Assembly (NCBI GenBank): GCA_005882415.1
Contig: VBAE01000096.1
Location: 1 to 28,443 of the forward strand
DNA: 28,443 nt
Source: Alphaproteobacteria bacterium
GTDB lineage: Bacteria > Pseudomonadota > Alphaproteobacteria > Sphingomonadales > Sphingomonadaceae
Direction of reading: 5' to 3'
Below are positions 16,412 to 24,444 of the stretch, one piece after another. A program made the translations under genes and the position numbers. Position 1 is the stretch's first letter, and each line of letters opens with the position of its first letter. Under the pieces are notes generated by a model. The model saw only the letters and a list, made by a program, of their open reading frames with translations, did not search any database and was not told where the DNA came from.

Positions 16412-16462
16412 TGTCCGGGGAGGGGTTGCCCTGAGGCTAAACGGCCCCCATTGCCGGGTGCG

Positions 16463-17626
16463 ATGGCCGATCGAAACCCAGCCGAAGCTGTCCTTCCGGC
16501 CGCGACGAGCGTCGGCGGCAACCGGCTGACCCCGCTCCCCGACGGCCCGGAGCGCCTCGACGCCCTCATCGCCCTCATCGACGGCGCCAAGGAGAGCCTT
16601 CGCTTCCTCTACTACATGTTCATGGACGACGCTTCGGGGACCCGTGTGCGCGACGCCCTCGTCGCCGCGGCCGAGCGGGGGATCAAGGTGTCGCTGCTGG
16701 TCGACGGTTTCGGCTCGACCGGCAACATGGCCTTCTTCCAGCCGCTGATCGACAGCCCCGCCACCTTCTGCCGGTTCAGCCCGCGCTTCGGGCGGCGCTA
16801 CATGCTTCGCAACCACCAGAAGCTCGCGCTGGCCGACGGGCGGCGGGTGATCGTCGGCGGATTCAACATTTCCGACGATTATTTCGGCACCCCGGAGACC
16901 GGCGCCTGGCGCGATCTGGGGCTCGAAGTGGAGGGGGACAGCGTCGCCTGCCTCAAGGGCTATTTCGACGATCTGTTCACCTGGGCGAGCAAGCCGCACG
17001 GCCGGGTCCGCGACCTTCGCCGGCTGCTCCAGCAGCACAGCGTCACCGAGGGGCCGCTCGACTGGCTGTTCGGAGGCCCGGCGCGCCGCCTCAGCCCCTG
17101 GGCCCGGGCGGTGCGCCGCGACCTGCTCAGCGCCACCCGCCTCGACATCGTCGCCGCCTATTTCGCCCCGAGTCCCGGAATGCTCCGGCGGATCGCCAAG
17201 GTGGGCAAGCGCGGCTGCGCCCGGCTGGTGACGGCGGCCAAGTCCGACAACAACGCCACGGTGAGCGCCGCCCGGTCGACCTATTGGTGGCTTCTGAAGC
17301 GCAAGGTCGAGGTCTACGAATATCAGCCGACCAAGCTCCACACCAAGCTGCTGGTGATTGACGACGTCGTCCATATCGGCTCGGCCAATTTCGACATGAG
17401 GAGCCTGTTCCTCAACCTCGAGATGATGGTCCGGATCGAGGACAAGGGCTTCGCTGCTGCCATGCGGAAGTTCGTGGATGGAGAGGTGGCGGCGAGCGAG
17501 AGAGTGACTTTGGAGACCCACCGCAAACAGCGGACTTTGCTCAACCGGCTGCGCTGGGCGCTCGGCTGGTTCGTCATCGCGGTCGCGGATTTCCGGATTT
17601 CACGGCGGTTGTATCTGGGTTCGTAG
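16463..17626 (+). CDS. Cardiolipin synthase/phospholipase D-family phosphatidyltransferase
   Basis: 387 residues from ATG 16463; the frame is open far upstream but there overlaps rpoZ antisense. Two HKD motifs are complete: H118-x-K120-x4-D125 followed by GGFNISDDY, and H293-x-K295-x4-D300 followed by GSANFDMRS. The order and spacing match cardiolipin synthases of the ClsB/ClsC size class, which join two phosphatidylglycerols or use PE as donor. There is no N-terminal membrane domain. A C-terminal amphipathic and hydrophobic stretch (LRWALGWFVIAVADF) could bind the inner membrane. It converges with a probable phospholipid methyltransferase gene. Confidence 0.88.
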   Translation: MADRNPAEAVLPAATSVGGNRLTPLPDGPERLDALIALIDGAKESLRFLYYMFMDDASGTRVRDALVAAAERGIKVSLLVDGFGSTGNMAFFQPLIDSPATFCRFSPRFGRRYMLRNHQKLALADGRRVIVGGFNISDDYFGTPETGAWRDLGLEVEGDSVACLKGYFDDLFTWASKPHGRVRDLRRLLQQHSVTEGPLDWLFGGPARRLSPWARAVRRDLLSATRLDIVAAYFAPSPGMLRRIAKVGKRGCARLVTAAKSDNNATVSAARSTYWWLLKRKVEVYEYQPTKLHTKLLVIDDVVHIGSANFDMRSLFLNLEMMVRIEDKGFAAAMRKFVDGEVAASERVTLETHRKQRTLLNRLRWALGWFVIAVADFRISRRLYLGS

Positions 17627-17655
17627 GGGGCGAAGGCGGGCGGCGCCTCAACACC

Positions 17656-17749
17656 GTCATGCCGGACTTGATCCGGCATCCATGAACACGGATCGAGTCC
17701 AGTTCGCGTAGACCTGTGTTCATGGATCCCGCGTCAAGCCCGGGATGAC
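17656..17749. repeat. REP-like double palindrome, copy 2 (inverted relative to copy 1)
   Basis: 94 bases, GTCATGCCGGACTTGATCC ... CAAGCCCGGGATGAC. It has the same pair of end hairpins as 15326-15417 but in reverse orientation, with a central region of about 35 bases that differs. It lies between the convergent cardiolipin synthase and methyltransferase genes and may act as a transcription end signal. Confidence 0.75.
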
Positions 17750-17774
17750 GTGGGTGGGTTGCCCCCCCTCCGCG

Positions 17775-18392
17775 TCAGTCCTTCCAGGCCCAGAAGAGGG
17801 TCGCCGGGGGAATGTTGATCCACTCGAAGCCCTTGTCGATCCGCTCGAAATGCGGGGCGATGAATTCGCGGACCTTGGGGGAGAATTGGTAGACCAGAAA
17901 GGCGCCGCCCGGGCGGATCGCAGCGGCGGTTTCCTCGGCGATCTTGGGGCCGATTCCGGCGGGAAGGGTCGAGAAGGGCAGGCCCGAGAGGATGTAATCG
18001 GCATGGTCGAAGCCGAAATTGCCCATGATCTCCCGCACGTCCGCGGCCGATCCGGTCACCGCCCGCAGGCGGGAATCGCGGAACTTGCCGTTCAGATACT
18101 GGGTGAAATCGGCATTGGTGTCGATCGTCAGCAGGATCGCGTCGGGCGCAAGCCGGTCGAGGATGTGCTGGGTGAAGGTGCCGACCCCGGGGCCGTATTC
18201 GACGAACAGCTTGCAATTGGCCCAATCGACCGGCGCCAGCATCTTGTCGATCAGCACTTTCGAAGACGGGATGATCGATCCGACCATCACCGGATGCTTC
18301 ACGAACCCGCGCAGGAAATACCATAAGGGGCCGCCGCTGCCCCGGCGCGCGAAGGCGCGGGCGCGCTGTACCTGTTCTCCGGATAGGGTCAT
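17775..18392 (-). CDS. SAM-dependent methyltransferase, phospholipid N-methyltransferase (PmtA)-like
   Basis: 205 residues. The segment FLRGFVKHPVMVGSIIPSSKVL at about 26-47 is characteristic of the KsgA-related phospholipid N-methyltransferase group. SAM motif I is FVEYGPGVGTFT at about 63-74, and SGLPFS follows at the position of the catalytic-loop motif. Such enzymes methylate phosphatidylethanolamine toward phosphatidylcholine at the membrane. The convergent cardiolipin synthase neighbour supports a lipid role. Substrate assignment is inference: related enzymes can act on other amines or on rRNA. The start at 18392 has only a weak GGGA upstream. Confidence 0.75.
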   Translation of the reverse strand: MTLSGEQVQRARAFARRGSGGPLWYFLRGFVKHPVMVGSIIPSSKVLIDKMLAPVDWANCKLFVEYGPGVGTFTQHILDRLAPDAILLTIDTNADFTQYLNGKFRDSRLRAVTGSAADVREIMGNFGFDHADYILSGLPFSTLPAGIGPKIAEETAAAIRPGGAFLVYQFSPKVREFIAPHFERIDKGFEWINIPPATLFWAWKD

Positions 18393-18522
18393 CTGTCGTC
18401 CCGAAAAGTCTGCTGAGCAGAGTGCGTTGGCAAATCAACGCGCCGATGGCAAGGGCGGGGCACGTTTCGGGAGCGATTCCGCGCTTTTCGGGACGGGACG
18501 CATCTTTTCCGGGACCTTCTCC

Positions 18523-19803
18523 ATGGCGAGCCACAGCGGCCAGAGCGGATTGTCGCGCGAACGCTTCGCTTTGCTGTTCGCGGTGATGCTGGTCGCGGCG
18601 TCCGGAAACACCGCGATGCAGTCGCTGATGCCGGCGATCGGGAGGCAGCTTCACGTCCGCGATTTGTGGGTTGCGGTCGCCTTCAGCCTCTCCGCGGTCG
18701 CCTGGGTGGTGGCGGCGCCGCATTGGGCGCGGCGGGCCGACCATAGAGGGCGGCGGGCGCTGATGCGGCTCGGGCTCTACGGCTTCATCGTCTCGATGCT
18801 GATCTGCGGCGGGATATTGGCGGTCGGGCTGGACGGGCTTCTGCCGGGCGAGATGGTGTTCCTGATCTTCGTCTTCGGGCGCGCGATCTACGGCACCTGG
18901 GGCTCGGCCTCGCCGCCCGCGGTGCAGGCCTATATCGCCGCGCGGACCGAGGGGGAGCAAAGGACGACCCATCTCGCCGCTTTGGCCTCCTCCTTCGGGT
19001 TGGGCACGATCATCGGCCCGGCGATCGCGCCTCTGTTCATCTTCCGGCCGCTGGGGCTGTCGGGGCCGCTGATTGTCTTCGCAGGGGTGGGCGTGATCGT
19101 GCTCCTCGCAGTGGTGACCCGCCTCCCCGACGACACGCCGCGCTCCGCGGCAAGGGGGCGGGTGGTGACCTATCCTTCCATCGGCGCGATGAGCGGCGGC
19201 GGCGGCAACGAGGCGGAGGAGGAAGCGGCGCCGTCCTCGCGGCTGGCGTGGCGGGACCCGCGGGTGCTGCCCTGGCACATCGTCGGAATCGCCGGCGGCC
19301 ACGGCCAGGCCGCCTTGCTCGGGACGATCGGATTCCTGATCATCGACCGGCTGTCGCTCCCCATCGCCGAGGCGCAGCAGTCGATCGCCCTCGTGCTGAT
19401 GTCGGGCGCCGGCACCAGCCTCCTCGCCCAATGGGGTCTCATCCCCTATCTCGGCCTTACGCCCAGGCAATTGGTGATCTGGGGCTCCCTCCTCGCCGGC
19501 ATCGGCACCGCCCTCTGCGGCCTCGCCGGCTCGATCTACGGAATCACCTTGGGCTTCGCGCTCTCCTCGCTCGGCTACGGCCTGTTCCGCCCAGGCTTCA
19601 CCAGCGGCGCCTCCCTCGCCGTCTCCCGCGCCGAGCAGAACGCCGTCGCCGGCATGGTCACCTCGGTCAACGGAGTAGCCTACATCGCCGCCCCCGCCAT
19701 CGGCGTGGGCCTCTACGAACTCTCCATGCCCCTCCCCTTCATCGCAACGGGCGCGCTGATGGTGGGTCTAGCCCTCTGGTCCCGGCTGCGAATGCGCGAC
19801 TGA
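18523..19803 (+). CDS. Major facilitator superfamily transporter
   Basis: 426 residues from ATG 18523; the open frame extends upstream over the antisense of the methyltransferase. About twelve hydrophobic helices are visible, with the loop-2 motif A-like HWARRADHRGRRALM after helix 2 and a long charged cytoplasmic loop (about residues 215-245, rich in Gly/Glu) between the two halves. GRAIYGTWGSASPPAVQAYIA resembles the helix 4-5 region of drug/H+ antiporters of the 12-helix class. Substrate is unknown; efflux is likely. It is divergent from the methyltransferase with a 130-base gap. Confidence 0.85.
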   Translation: MASHSGQSGLSRERFALLFAVMLVAASGNTAMQSLMPAIGRQLHVRDLWVAVAFSLSAVAWVVAAPHWARRADHRGRRALMRLGLYGFIVSMLICGGILAVGLDGLLPGEMVFLIFVFGRAIYGTWGSASPPAVQAYIAARTEGEQRTTHLAALASSFGLGTIIGPAIAPLFIFRPLGLSGPLIVFAGVGVIVLLAVVTRLPDDTPRSAARGRVVTYPSIGAMSGGGGNEAEEEAAPSSRLAWRDPRVLPWHIVGIAGGHGQAALLGTIGFLIIDRLSLPIAEAQQSIALVLMSGAGTSLLAQWGLIPYLGLTPRQLVIWGSLLAGIGTALCGLAGSIYGITLGFALSSLGYGLFRPGFTSGASLAVSRAEQNAVAGMVTSVNGVAYIAAPAIGVGLYELSMPLPFIATGALMVGLALWSRLRMRD

Positions 19804-20139
19804 GGGGGGCGGGGGGCAGCGAAGATCGCGCAGGGACGCCTCCAGCATCCGCCCAACCACACAGGCGCCCACTTCTTGTGAGACGAACAACGCGAATGCG
19901 GTAAATCGAAACAGACCGCTTAAGCGGCGAAAGCGCGGGGATCGCCGTGGCCGGCAAGCCAAGCGGATGTAGCGGAGTTAGCTTGCAACCACCGTTTCGG
20001 TGCATTAGTTTGATGTTCAGCCATTCGGTTCATTCCGGATGCACGAGATAGACGAGCGAGCCGGCTCATTCCGACAACCCGCGATGCGGGGGCGCTTCGG
20101 CGCTTGGGGGGGGCCGGCTCCACTCGTTTAGGGGGTCGG
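19804..20139. other. 336-base intergenic region, no gene recognised
   Basis: Composition is more AT-rich than the neighbouring genes. It contains the 12-base palindrome CCGCTTAAGCGG (19916-19927), a small ACCGTTTCGGT hairpin near 19991 and G-runs close to the NYN gene start. No convincing promoter, tRNA or small gene was found. Confidence 0.4.
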
Positions 20140-20769
20140 TTGCTGAAACCTCTCTACGCCATTCTGATCGACGGCGGCTTCATGACCAAGAAGCTGCAAG
20201 GGCGCTTAGACCGGCACGTCACGGCAGACGACATCTGTGTCGAGAGCGCCCGTATCCAGGCTTTAGCAGCCGTTGCAGATTACGAGCTGCTCCGGATCTA
20301 TTACTATGACGCCGCGCCGCTCTCCGACACCATCCAGAAACCTGTCAGCAAGGAACGTGTGAATCTCTCCGTCACGCCGAGGTCCCTTGCAGCTCAGAGC
20401 CTCCTTGCGAACCTCGTCCTCAAGCCGAACTTTGCGCTCCGGATGGGACAGCTCAACCTGTCTCCCGAGAAGTGGCGGATGAAGCCGTCGGCCGCGCGAA
20501 AACTGCGGCGCGAGGCGCGGCCGCTGCAGGACGACGATTTCGTCCTGGATATCCAGCAGAAGGGCGTGGACCTGCGCATCGGCCTCGACATGGCGCGGCT
20601 GGCGCTTCGCGACATGGTTCGTGCCGTAGTGGTCGTCACCGGCGATTCCGACTTCGTACCCGCTTTCAAATATGTGCGACGCGAGGGCGTGAAGGTCATT
20701 CTGGACCCAATGGGCCACAACGTCCGCCCGGAGCTGCGGCACCACGCAGATATCGTGCTCGAGTCCTGA
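20140..20769 (+). CDS. NYN-domain (LabA/DUF88-like) protein, putative nuclease
   Basis: 209 residues from TTG 20140, chosen because AGGGGG precedes it and because the protein then starts just before the conserved LIDGGF strand. The PIN-like NYN acidic residues are visible: Asp in YAILIDGGF near the start, Asp in VDLRIGLDMA, and the TGDSDF pair in VVVVTGDSDFVPAFKYVRREG, followed by VILDPMGH. NYN proteins are metal-dependent RNases or RNA-processing factors; some act in phage defence. No partner domain is present. The gene stands alone with a long 5' gap and converges on the CDC48-type gene. Confidence 0.82.
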   Translation: MLKPLYAILIDGGFMTKKLQGRLDRHVTADDICVESARIQALAAVADYELLRIYYYDAAPLSDTIQKPVSKERVNLSVTPRSLAAQSLLANLVLKPNFALRMGQLNLSPEKWRMKPSAARKLRREARPLQDDDFVLDIQQKGVDLRIGLDMARLALRDMVRAVVVVTGDSDFVPAFKYVRREGVKVILDPMGHNVRPELRHHADIVLES

Positions 20770-20803
20770 CGACCCTCTCGCGGCGGAGCGCCCTAGGCGT
20801 GGC

Positions 20804-23101
20804 TTAGACTAAACCTGAGACGCTGCCGACCGATGGAGCCCTATCGGTCAGCCGAGGGCCTATCCTACACCCTTCGGTCCCCTCGGCGTCAGCATCCCCG
20901 GGGAGATGAAGCCGATGCCGCCGGCGCCGCTGCTCATGGCATCCTGCTTCAGGCTGTCGCGGATCTTTTCGTAATCCTTTTCCATCTGCGCCGAGGGACT
21001 TCCTTAGCGCGAACAGGCCGGCTCGGCGGACGAGGTCCTCCATGTCGGCCCCGGTGAAGCGCTCGGTGCGCGCCGCCAGGTCGTCGAGGTCGACGTCCTT
21101 GGCGAGCGGCATCTTGCCGGTGTGGATGGCGAGGATCCGGCGGCGGCCTTCTCGGTCGGGAACAGGCACGTAGATGAGCTCGTCGAAACGGCCTGGGCGG
21201 AGGAGGGCCGGGTCGATGAGATTCGGACGATTCGTCGCTCCGATGACGACGACGGACTGCAATTCCTCGAGGCCGTCCATCTCGGCGAGGATGGTGTTGA
21301 CCACCCGCTCGGTGACCTGCGGCTCGCCGAGGCCGCCGCCGCGGGCGGGCACCAGGCTATCGAGCTCGTCGATGAAGATGACGGTCGGCGCGACCTGGCG
21401 CGCCCGGGCGAACAGGCGGGCGATCTGCTGCTCGGACTCGCCATACCATTTGGAGAGGAGATCGGACGATTTGGTGGCGATGAAATTCGCCTCCGCCTCG
21501 CGCGCGGTCGCCTTGGCGAGCAGGGTCTTGCCGGTGCCGGGGGGGCCATACAGCAGAAAGCCCTTGGCCGGGCGGATGCCCATCCGGCGGAACGCCTCGG
21601 GGTTGCGGAGCGGGAGCTCGACGCCTTCTCGGAGGCGTTCGCGGGCGTCGTCCAGGCCGCCGATATCGTCCCAGCCGATGTTCGGCACCTGCACCATCAC
21701 CTCGCGCATCGCCGAGGGCTGGACGCGCTTCAGGGCCTCGTCGAAATCCTTGCGGGTAACCGAGAGGTGATCGAGCACCTCGGGCGGAATGGTGCCGTCT
21801 TCCAGGTTGATCTTGGGCATGATCAGGCGGACCGCCTCGATCGCCGCCTCGCGGGTCAAAGCGGCAAGATCGGCGCCGACGAAGCCGTAGGTCTTGCGCG
21901 CCAAGTCGTTCAAGTCGACGCCCGGGCCCAAGGGCATGCCGCGGGTGTGGATCGCCAGGATCTCGCGGCGGCCGCTTTCGTCGGGGACTCCGATGACGAT
22001 CTCGCGGTCGAAGCGGCCGGGGCGGCGAAGGGCCTCGTCGATCGCCTCGGGGCGGTTGGTGGCGGCGATGACGACGACGTTCTGGCGCGGTTCGAGCCCG
22101 TCGAGCAAAGTGAGGAGCTGGGCGACGAGGCGCTTCTCGGCCTCGCCCGACACCTGGCCGCGCTTGGGGGCGATCGAGTCGATCTCGTCGATGAAGATGA
22201 TCGAGGGGGCGGCCTTGGCGGCTTCCTCGAAAATCTCGCGGAGCTTCTTCTCGCTCTCGCCATAGGCCGAGCCCATGATCTCGGGGCCGGCGATGTGGAA
22301 GAAATTGGCGTCGCTTTCATTGGCGACGGCGCGGGCGAGCCGGGTCTTGCCGGTTCCGGGCGGGCCGTGGAGGAGGACGCCCTTGGGCGGGTCGACTCCG
22401 AGGCGCTCGAAGATTTCGGGGTAGCGGAGCGGCAGCTCGACCATTTCGCGCAGCTGGTCGAGGGTCGTGCCCATGCCGCCGAGATCGTCATAGGTGACGT
22501 CGGCGCGGCGGACGTCCTGCGCCTCGGTATATTCGGGGCGGAGCTCGACCTCGGTGTTCGCGTCGATATGGACGATGCCCTTGGGCACGGTGGAGACGAC
22601 CGAGAGGCGCACCTCCTGGAGCGCGTAGGCCGGGACGCTCAGCATCTGGCGCAGCTCGGGCGGGATGTCGCCGCGCTGGACCTGCTGCTGGCCCGCGGTC
22701 GCGACGACGTCGCCGGCCATGATCGGCTTCATCCCGAAATTGCGCTTCAGCGCCTGGGCGGAGCCGTGGAGGCGGAGGTTTCGCTGGGCGGGGGCGAAGA
22801 CGATGCGCTGGGCGGGCTTCGAGTCGACCTTGCGGATGGTGACGAAATCGCCCGAGCCGATCTCGGCATTGGCGCGCTGGAGGCCGTCCAGGCGGATGAT
22901 CTCAAGCCCCTCGTCCTCGGGATAGGGGCCGACCGCGCGGGCGGCGGTGGCGCGCTTGCCGCCGATCTCGATCACGTCGCCGTCGGCGAGCTCCAGTGCG
23001 GACATCACCGCGCGGGGAAGCCGGGCGAGGCCGCGGCCGCTGTCCTCGGGCCGCATCGTCGCCACCTGAAGGCGCCGCGGGGCTCTGTCGTCGTCGGCCA
23101 T
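20804..23101 (-). CDS. CDC48/VCP-type AAA+ ATPase with frameshifted C-terminus
   Basis: 765 residues from ATG 23101. Residues 1-185 are a double-psi-barrel N-domain like CDC48. D1 has Walker A GPPGTGKT at 246-253, Walker B IIFIDEID at 301-308 and arginine fingers in RRPGRFDRE. D2 has Walker A at 519-526, VIFIDELD at 574-581 and LRPGRFDEL. The hexamer would unfold or extract proteins using ATP. After LFALRKS (about residue 702, near base 21000) the frame leaves the family sequence. The expected tail, MEKDYEKIRDSLKQDAM ... GFISPGMLTPRGPKG, is encoded in another frame that ends at 20860. About 20 residues between the two also seem to be missing. The hydrolysis domains are intact, but the tail that often recruits cofactors is replaced. 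Confidence 0.9.
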   Translation of the reverse strand: MADDDRAPRRLQVATMRPEDSGRGLARLPRAVMSALELADGDVIEIGGKRATAARAVGPYPEDEGLEIIRLDGLQRANAEIGSGDFVTIRKVDSKPAQRIVFAPAQRNLRLHGSAQALKRNFGMKPIMAGDVVATAGQQQVQRGDIPPELRQMLSVPAYALQEVRLSVVSTVPKGIVHIDANTEVELRPEYTEAQDVRRADVTYDDLGGMGTTLDQLREMVELPLRYPEIFERLGVDPPKGVLLHGPPGTGKTRLARAVANESDANFFHIAGPEIMGSAYGESEKKLREIFEEAAKAAPSIIFIDEIDSIAPKRGQVSGEAEKRLVAQLLTLLDGLEPRQNVVVIAATNRPEAIDEALRRPGRFDREIVIGVPDESGRREILAIHTRGMPLGPGVDLNDLARKTYGFVGADLAALTREAAIEAVRLIMPKINLEDGTIPPEVLDHLSVTRKDFDEALKRVQPSAMREVMVQVPNIGWDDIGGLDDARERLREGVELPLRNPEAFRRMGIRPAKGFLLYGPPGTGKTLLAKATAREAEANFIATKSSDLLSKWYGESEQQIARLFARARQVAPTVIFIDELDSLVPARGGGLGEPQVTERVVNTILAEMDGLEELQSVVVIGATNRPNLIDPALLRPGRFDELIYVPVPDREGRRRILAIHTGKMPLAKDVDLDDLAARTERFTGADMEDLVRRAGLFALRKSLGADGKGLRKDPRQPEAGCHEQRRRRHRLHLPGDADAEGTEGCRIGPRLTDRAPSVGSVSGLV

Positions 23102-23191
23102 GGTCTCGTCACTCCTCGCGGCGGCATTCGTTACGGCACTGCAGATAGGGTGACGTAACGGCGCTTCCACCGGGGAGGGTCCGAGCGGGAC

Positions 23192-23222
23192 AAAAAAAGG
23201 GCCGGTCCGTGAGGACCAGCCC
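23192..23222 (-). terminator. Rho-independent terminator in the leader upstream of the CDC48 gene
   Basis: On the minus strand GGGC-T-GGTCC (complement of 23213-23222) pairs with GGACC-G-GCCC (complement of 23199-23208) around a TCAC loop, followed by seven T (complement of 23192-23198). It points leftward, yet no annotated gene ends just to its right. It must end a short transcript from the 23223-23414 region, or act as an attenuator for the CDC48 gene 91 bases downstream. Confidence 0.75.
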
Positions 23223-23272
23223 ATGAAAGTTTTTAGGAGAGGATGCCTGAAAGGCACGGTCTTTTTCCGCGC

Positions 23273-23383
23273 TGCACCAAAATTGTGCAAGTGCGAAGAA
23301 ACATGCTACAGGTGCACAAAGTGCATCCAGCCGGTGAGGAATTCACGAGAGCGAACGGCTTGACCGGCCCGGTTGCACTGCAA
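23273..23383. promoter_or_regulatory. Cluster of TGCAC/GTGCA palindromes upstream of the LysR gene
   Basis: Three dyads: TGCAC-N7-GTGCA (23273-23289), TGCAC-AAA-GTGCA (23313-23325) and TTGCA-C-TGCAA (23373-23383). The last sits inside a candidate promoter for the LysR gene: TTGACC at 23360-23365, 17-base spacer, ACACAA at 23383-23388. They are likely operators for the LysR protein. The rest of the 313-base gap holds the leftward terminator and no gene I recognise. Confidence 0.45.
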
Positions 23384-23414
23384 CACAAAGTGAGGGTTCC
23401 GACCAGGGAAGACG

Positions 23415-24293
23415 ATGCGCCGACTGCCGCCCCTCACCGCAATCGAAGCCTTCGTCCAGGTCGCGCGCCTGGGCTCGCTCAAGTCGGCGGCCGAAGCCTT
23501 GGCGCTGTCCTCCCCCGCGCTCACCCGCCGGATTCAGGCGCTTGAGCGGTTCGTCGGCCATCCTCTGTTCGAACGGCGCCACCAGGCGATCCATTTGAAC
23601 CCGGACGGCGAGCGGATGCTGGCCGAGATCGGGCCCTCCATAGACGCGCTGGCCCGGGCGATGGAGCGGGCGGCGGGCAATTCCGAGATGATGCGGCTTC
23701 GCCTCGCGGTCCCCTCGCTGTTCGCGTCGCAGCGGCTGATGCCCAACCTGCCGACCCTTCGCGCCCGCCACCCGGACCTCCACATCGACATCGACACCGG
23801 CGCCAACCGCATCGCACGGCTCGACGAGGGGCTGGACGCCGCGATCGCCATCGTCACCGAGGTCGACCCGGCCCTCTATTCGCGGCGGATCGACAGCAAT
23901 TGCGTGATCGCGATCGGCTCTCGCGAGGTCCAGCAGGGCCCGAACGCCCTCACTTCCCCCGCCCAGCTCGCCGGCGCCACCATCTTCCTCCACCGCGACA
24001 TGCCCGAGACCTTCGCTTACTGGCGCGACGCGGTCGGCCTGCCCGGGCTCGAGCCGCAGGCGATCGACCATTTCGACAGCGGCCAGCTGATCCTCGACGC
24101 CGCCGCCCAGGGGCTTGGGGTCGCCTTCATGCTCGAAAGCCATTTGAAGCAGTCCCAGGACCCGCGCCTCGTCAAGCTGTTCGATACCGCGGTCGAGAGC
24201 CCCTACAGCTACTGGTTCGCCTGCCGCCGCTCGGCCCTGACGCGAAGGCCGGTGAGGTTGTTTCACGACTGGCTGTTTGAAGAGCTGGCTTAG
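23415..24293 (+). CDS. LysR-family transcriptional regulator
   Basis: 292 residues, the standard LysR length. Residues 1-60 are the winged helix-turn-helix: LTAIEAFVQVARLGSLKSAAEALALSSPALTRRIQALERFVGHPLFERR, followed by the linker helix and a periplasmic-binding-like effector domain. The N-terminal wording is closest to the GcvA/AmpR-like branch, but the effector is not predictable. It is divergent from the CDC48-type gene and has dyad sequences upstream that could mediate autorepression. AGGGAAGACG precedes the ATG as a ribosome site. Confidence 0.92.
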   Translation: MRRLPPLTAIEAFVQVARLGSLKSAAEALALSSPALTRRIQALERFVGHPLFERRHQAIHLNPDGERMLAEIGPSIDALARAMERAAGNSEMMRLRLAVPSLFASQRLMPNLPTLRARHPDLHIDIDTGANRIARLDEGLDAAIAIVTEVDPALYSRRIDSNCVIAIGSREVQQGPNALTSPAQLAGATIFLHRDMPETFAYWRDAVGLPGLEPQAIDHFDSGQLILDAAAQGLGVAFMLESHLKQSQDPRLVKLFDTAVESPYSYWFACRRSALTRRPVRLFHDWLFEELA

Positions 24294-24300
24294 CGGCCGA

Positions 24301-24426
24301 GAGCAGCGAAGCGGACGCGAAGCGGCCCCTGCAGCAGCGAACGGACTCGCGCCACCGGCCGGCGGGGCGGCTGGCCCACCGCCAGCCGAGCCCGTCCGAC
24401 GTCACGGCCGCCCGTGACGTCCTTAC
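24301..24426. repeat. About 120-bp structured repeat, copy A
   Basis: It lies between the convergent LysR and HTH genes. It contains GGACTCGC, CGGCCGGCGGGGCG, a hairpin CGGCTGG (24368-24374) / CCAGCCG (24382-24388), then CCCGTCCG and a 9-bp hairpin ACGTCACGG (24399-24407) / CCGTGACGT (24412-24420). The same order of blocks recurs at 25537-25659 in the same orientation. Confidence 0.7.
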
Positions 24427-24444
24427 TCCTCTTTCAACACCCCC

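Noticed and set aside
15671..16462. Upstream extension of the cardiolipin synthase frame
   Set aside because: It would overlap ogt and rpoZ on the other strand and has no family similarity before ATG 16463.
17734..19470. 578-codon leftward frame
   Set aside because: Shadow of the MFS gene and an out-of-frame reading of the methyltransferase gene.
21122..23158. 678-codon rightward frame
   Set aside because: Antisense of the CDC48-type ATPase; no recognisable domain.
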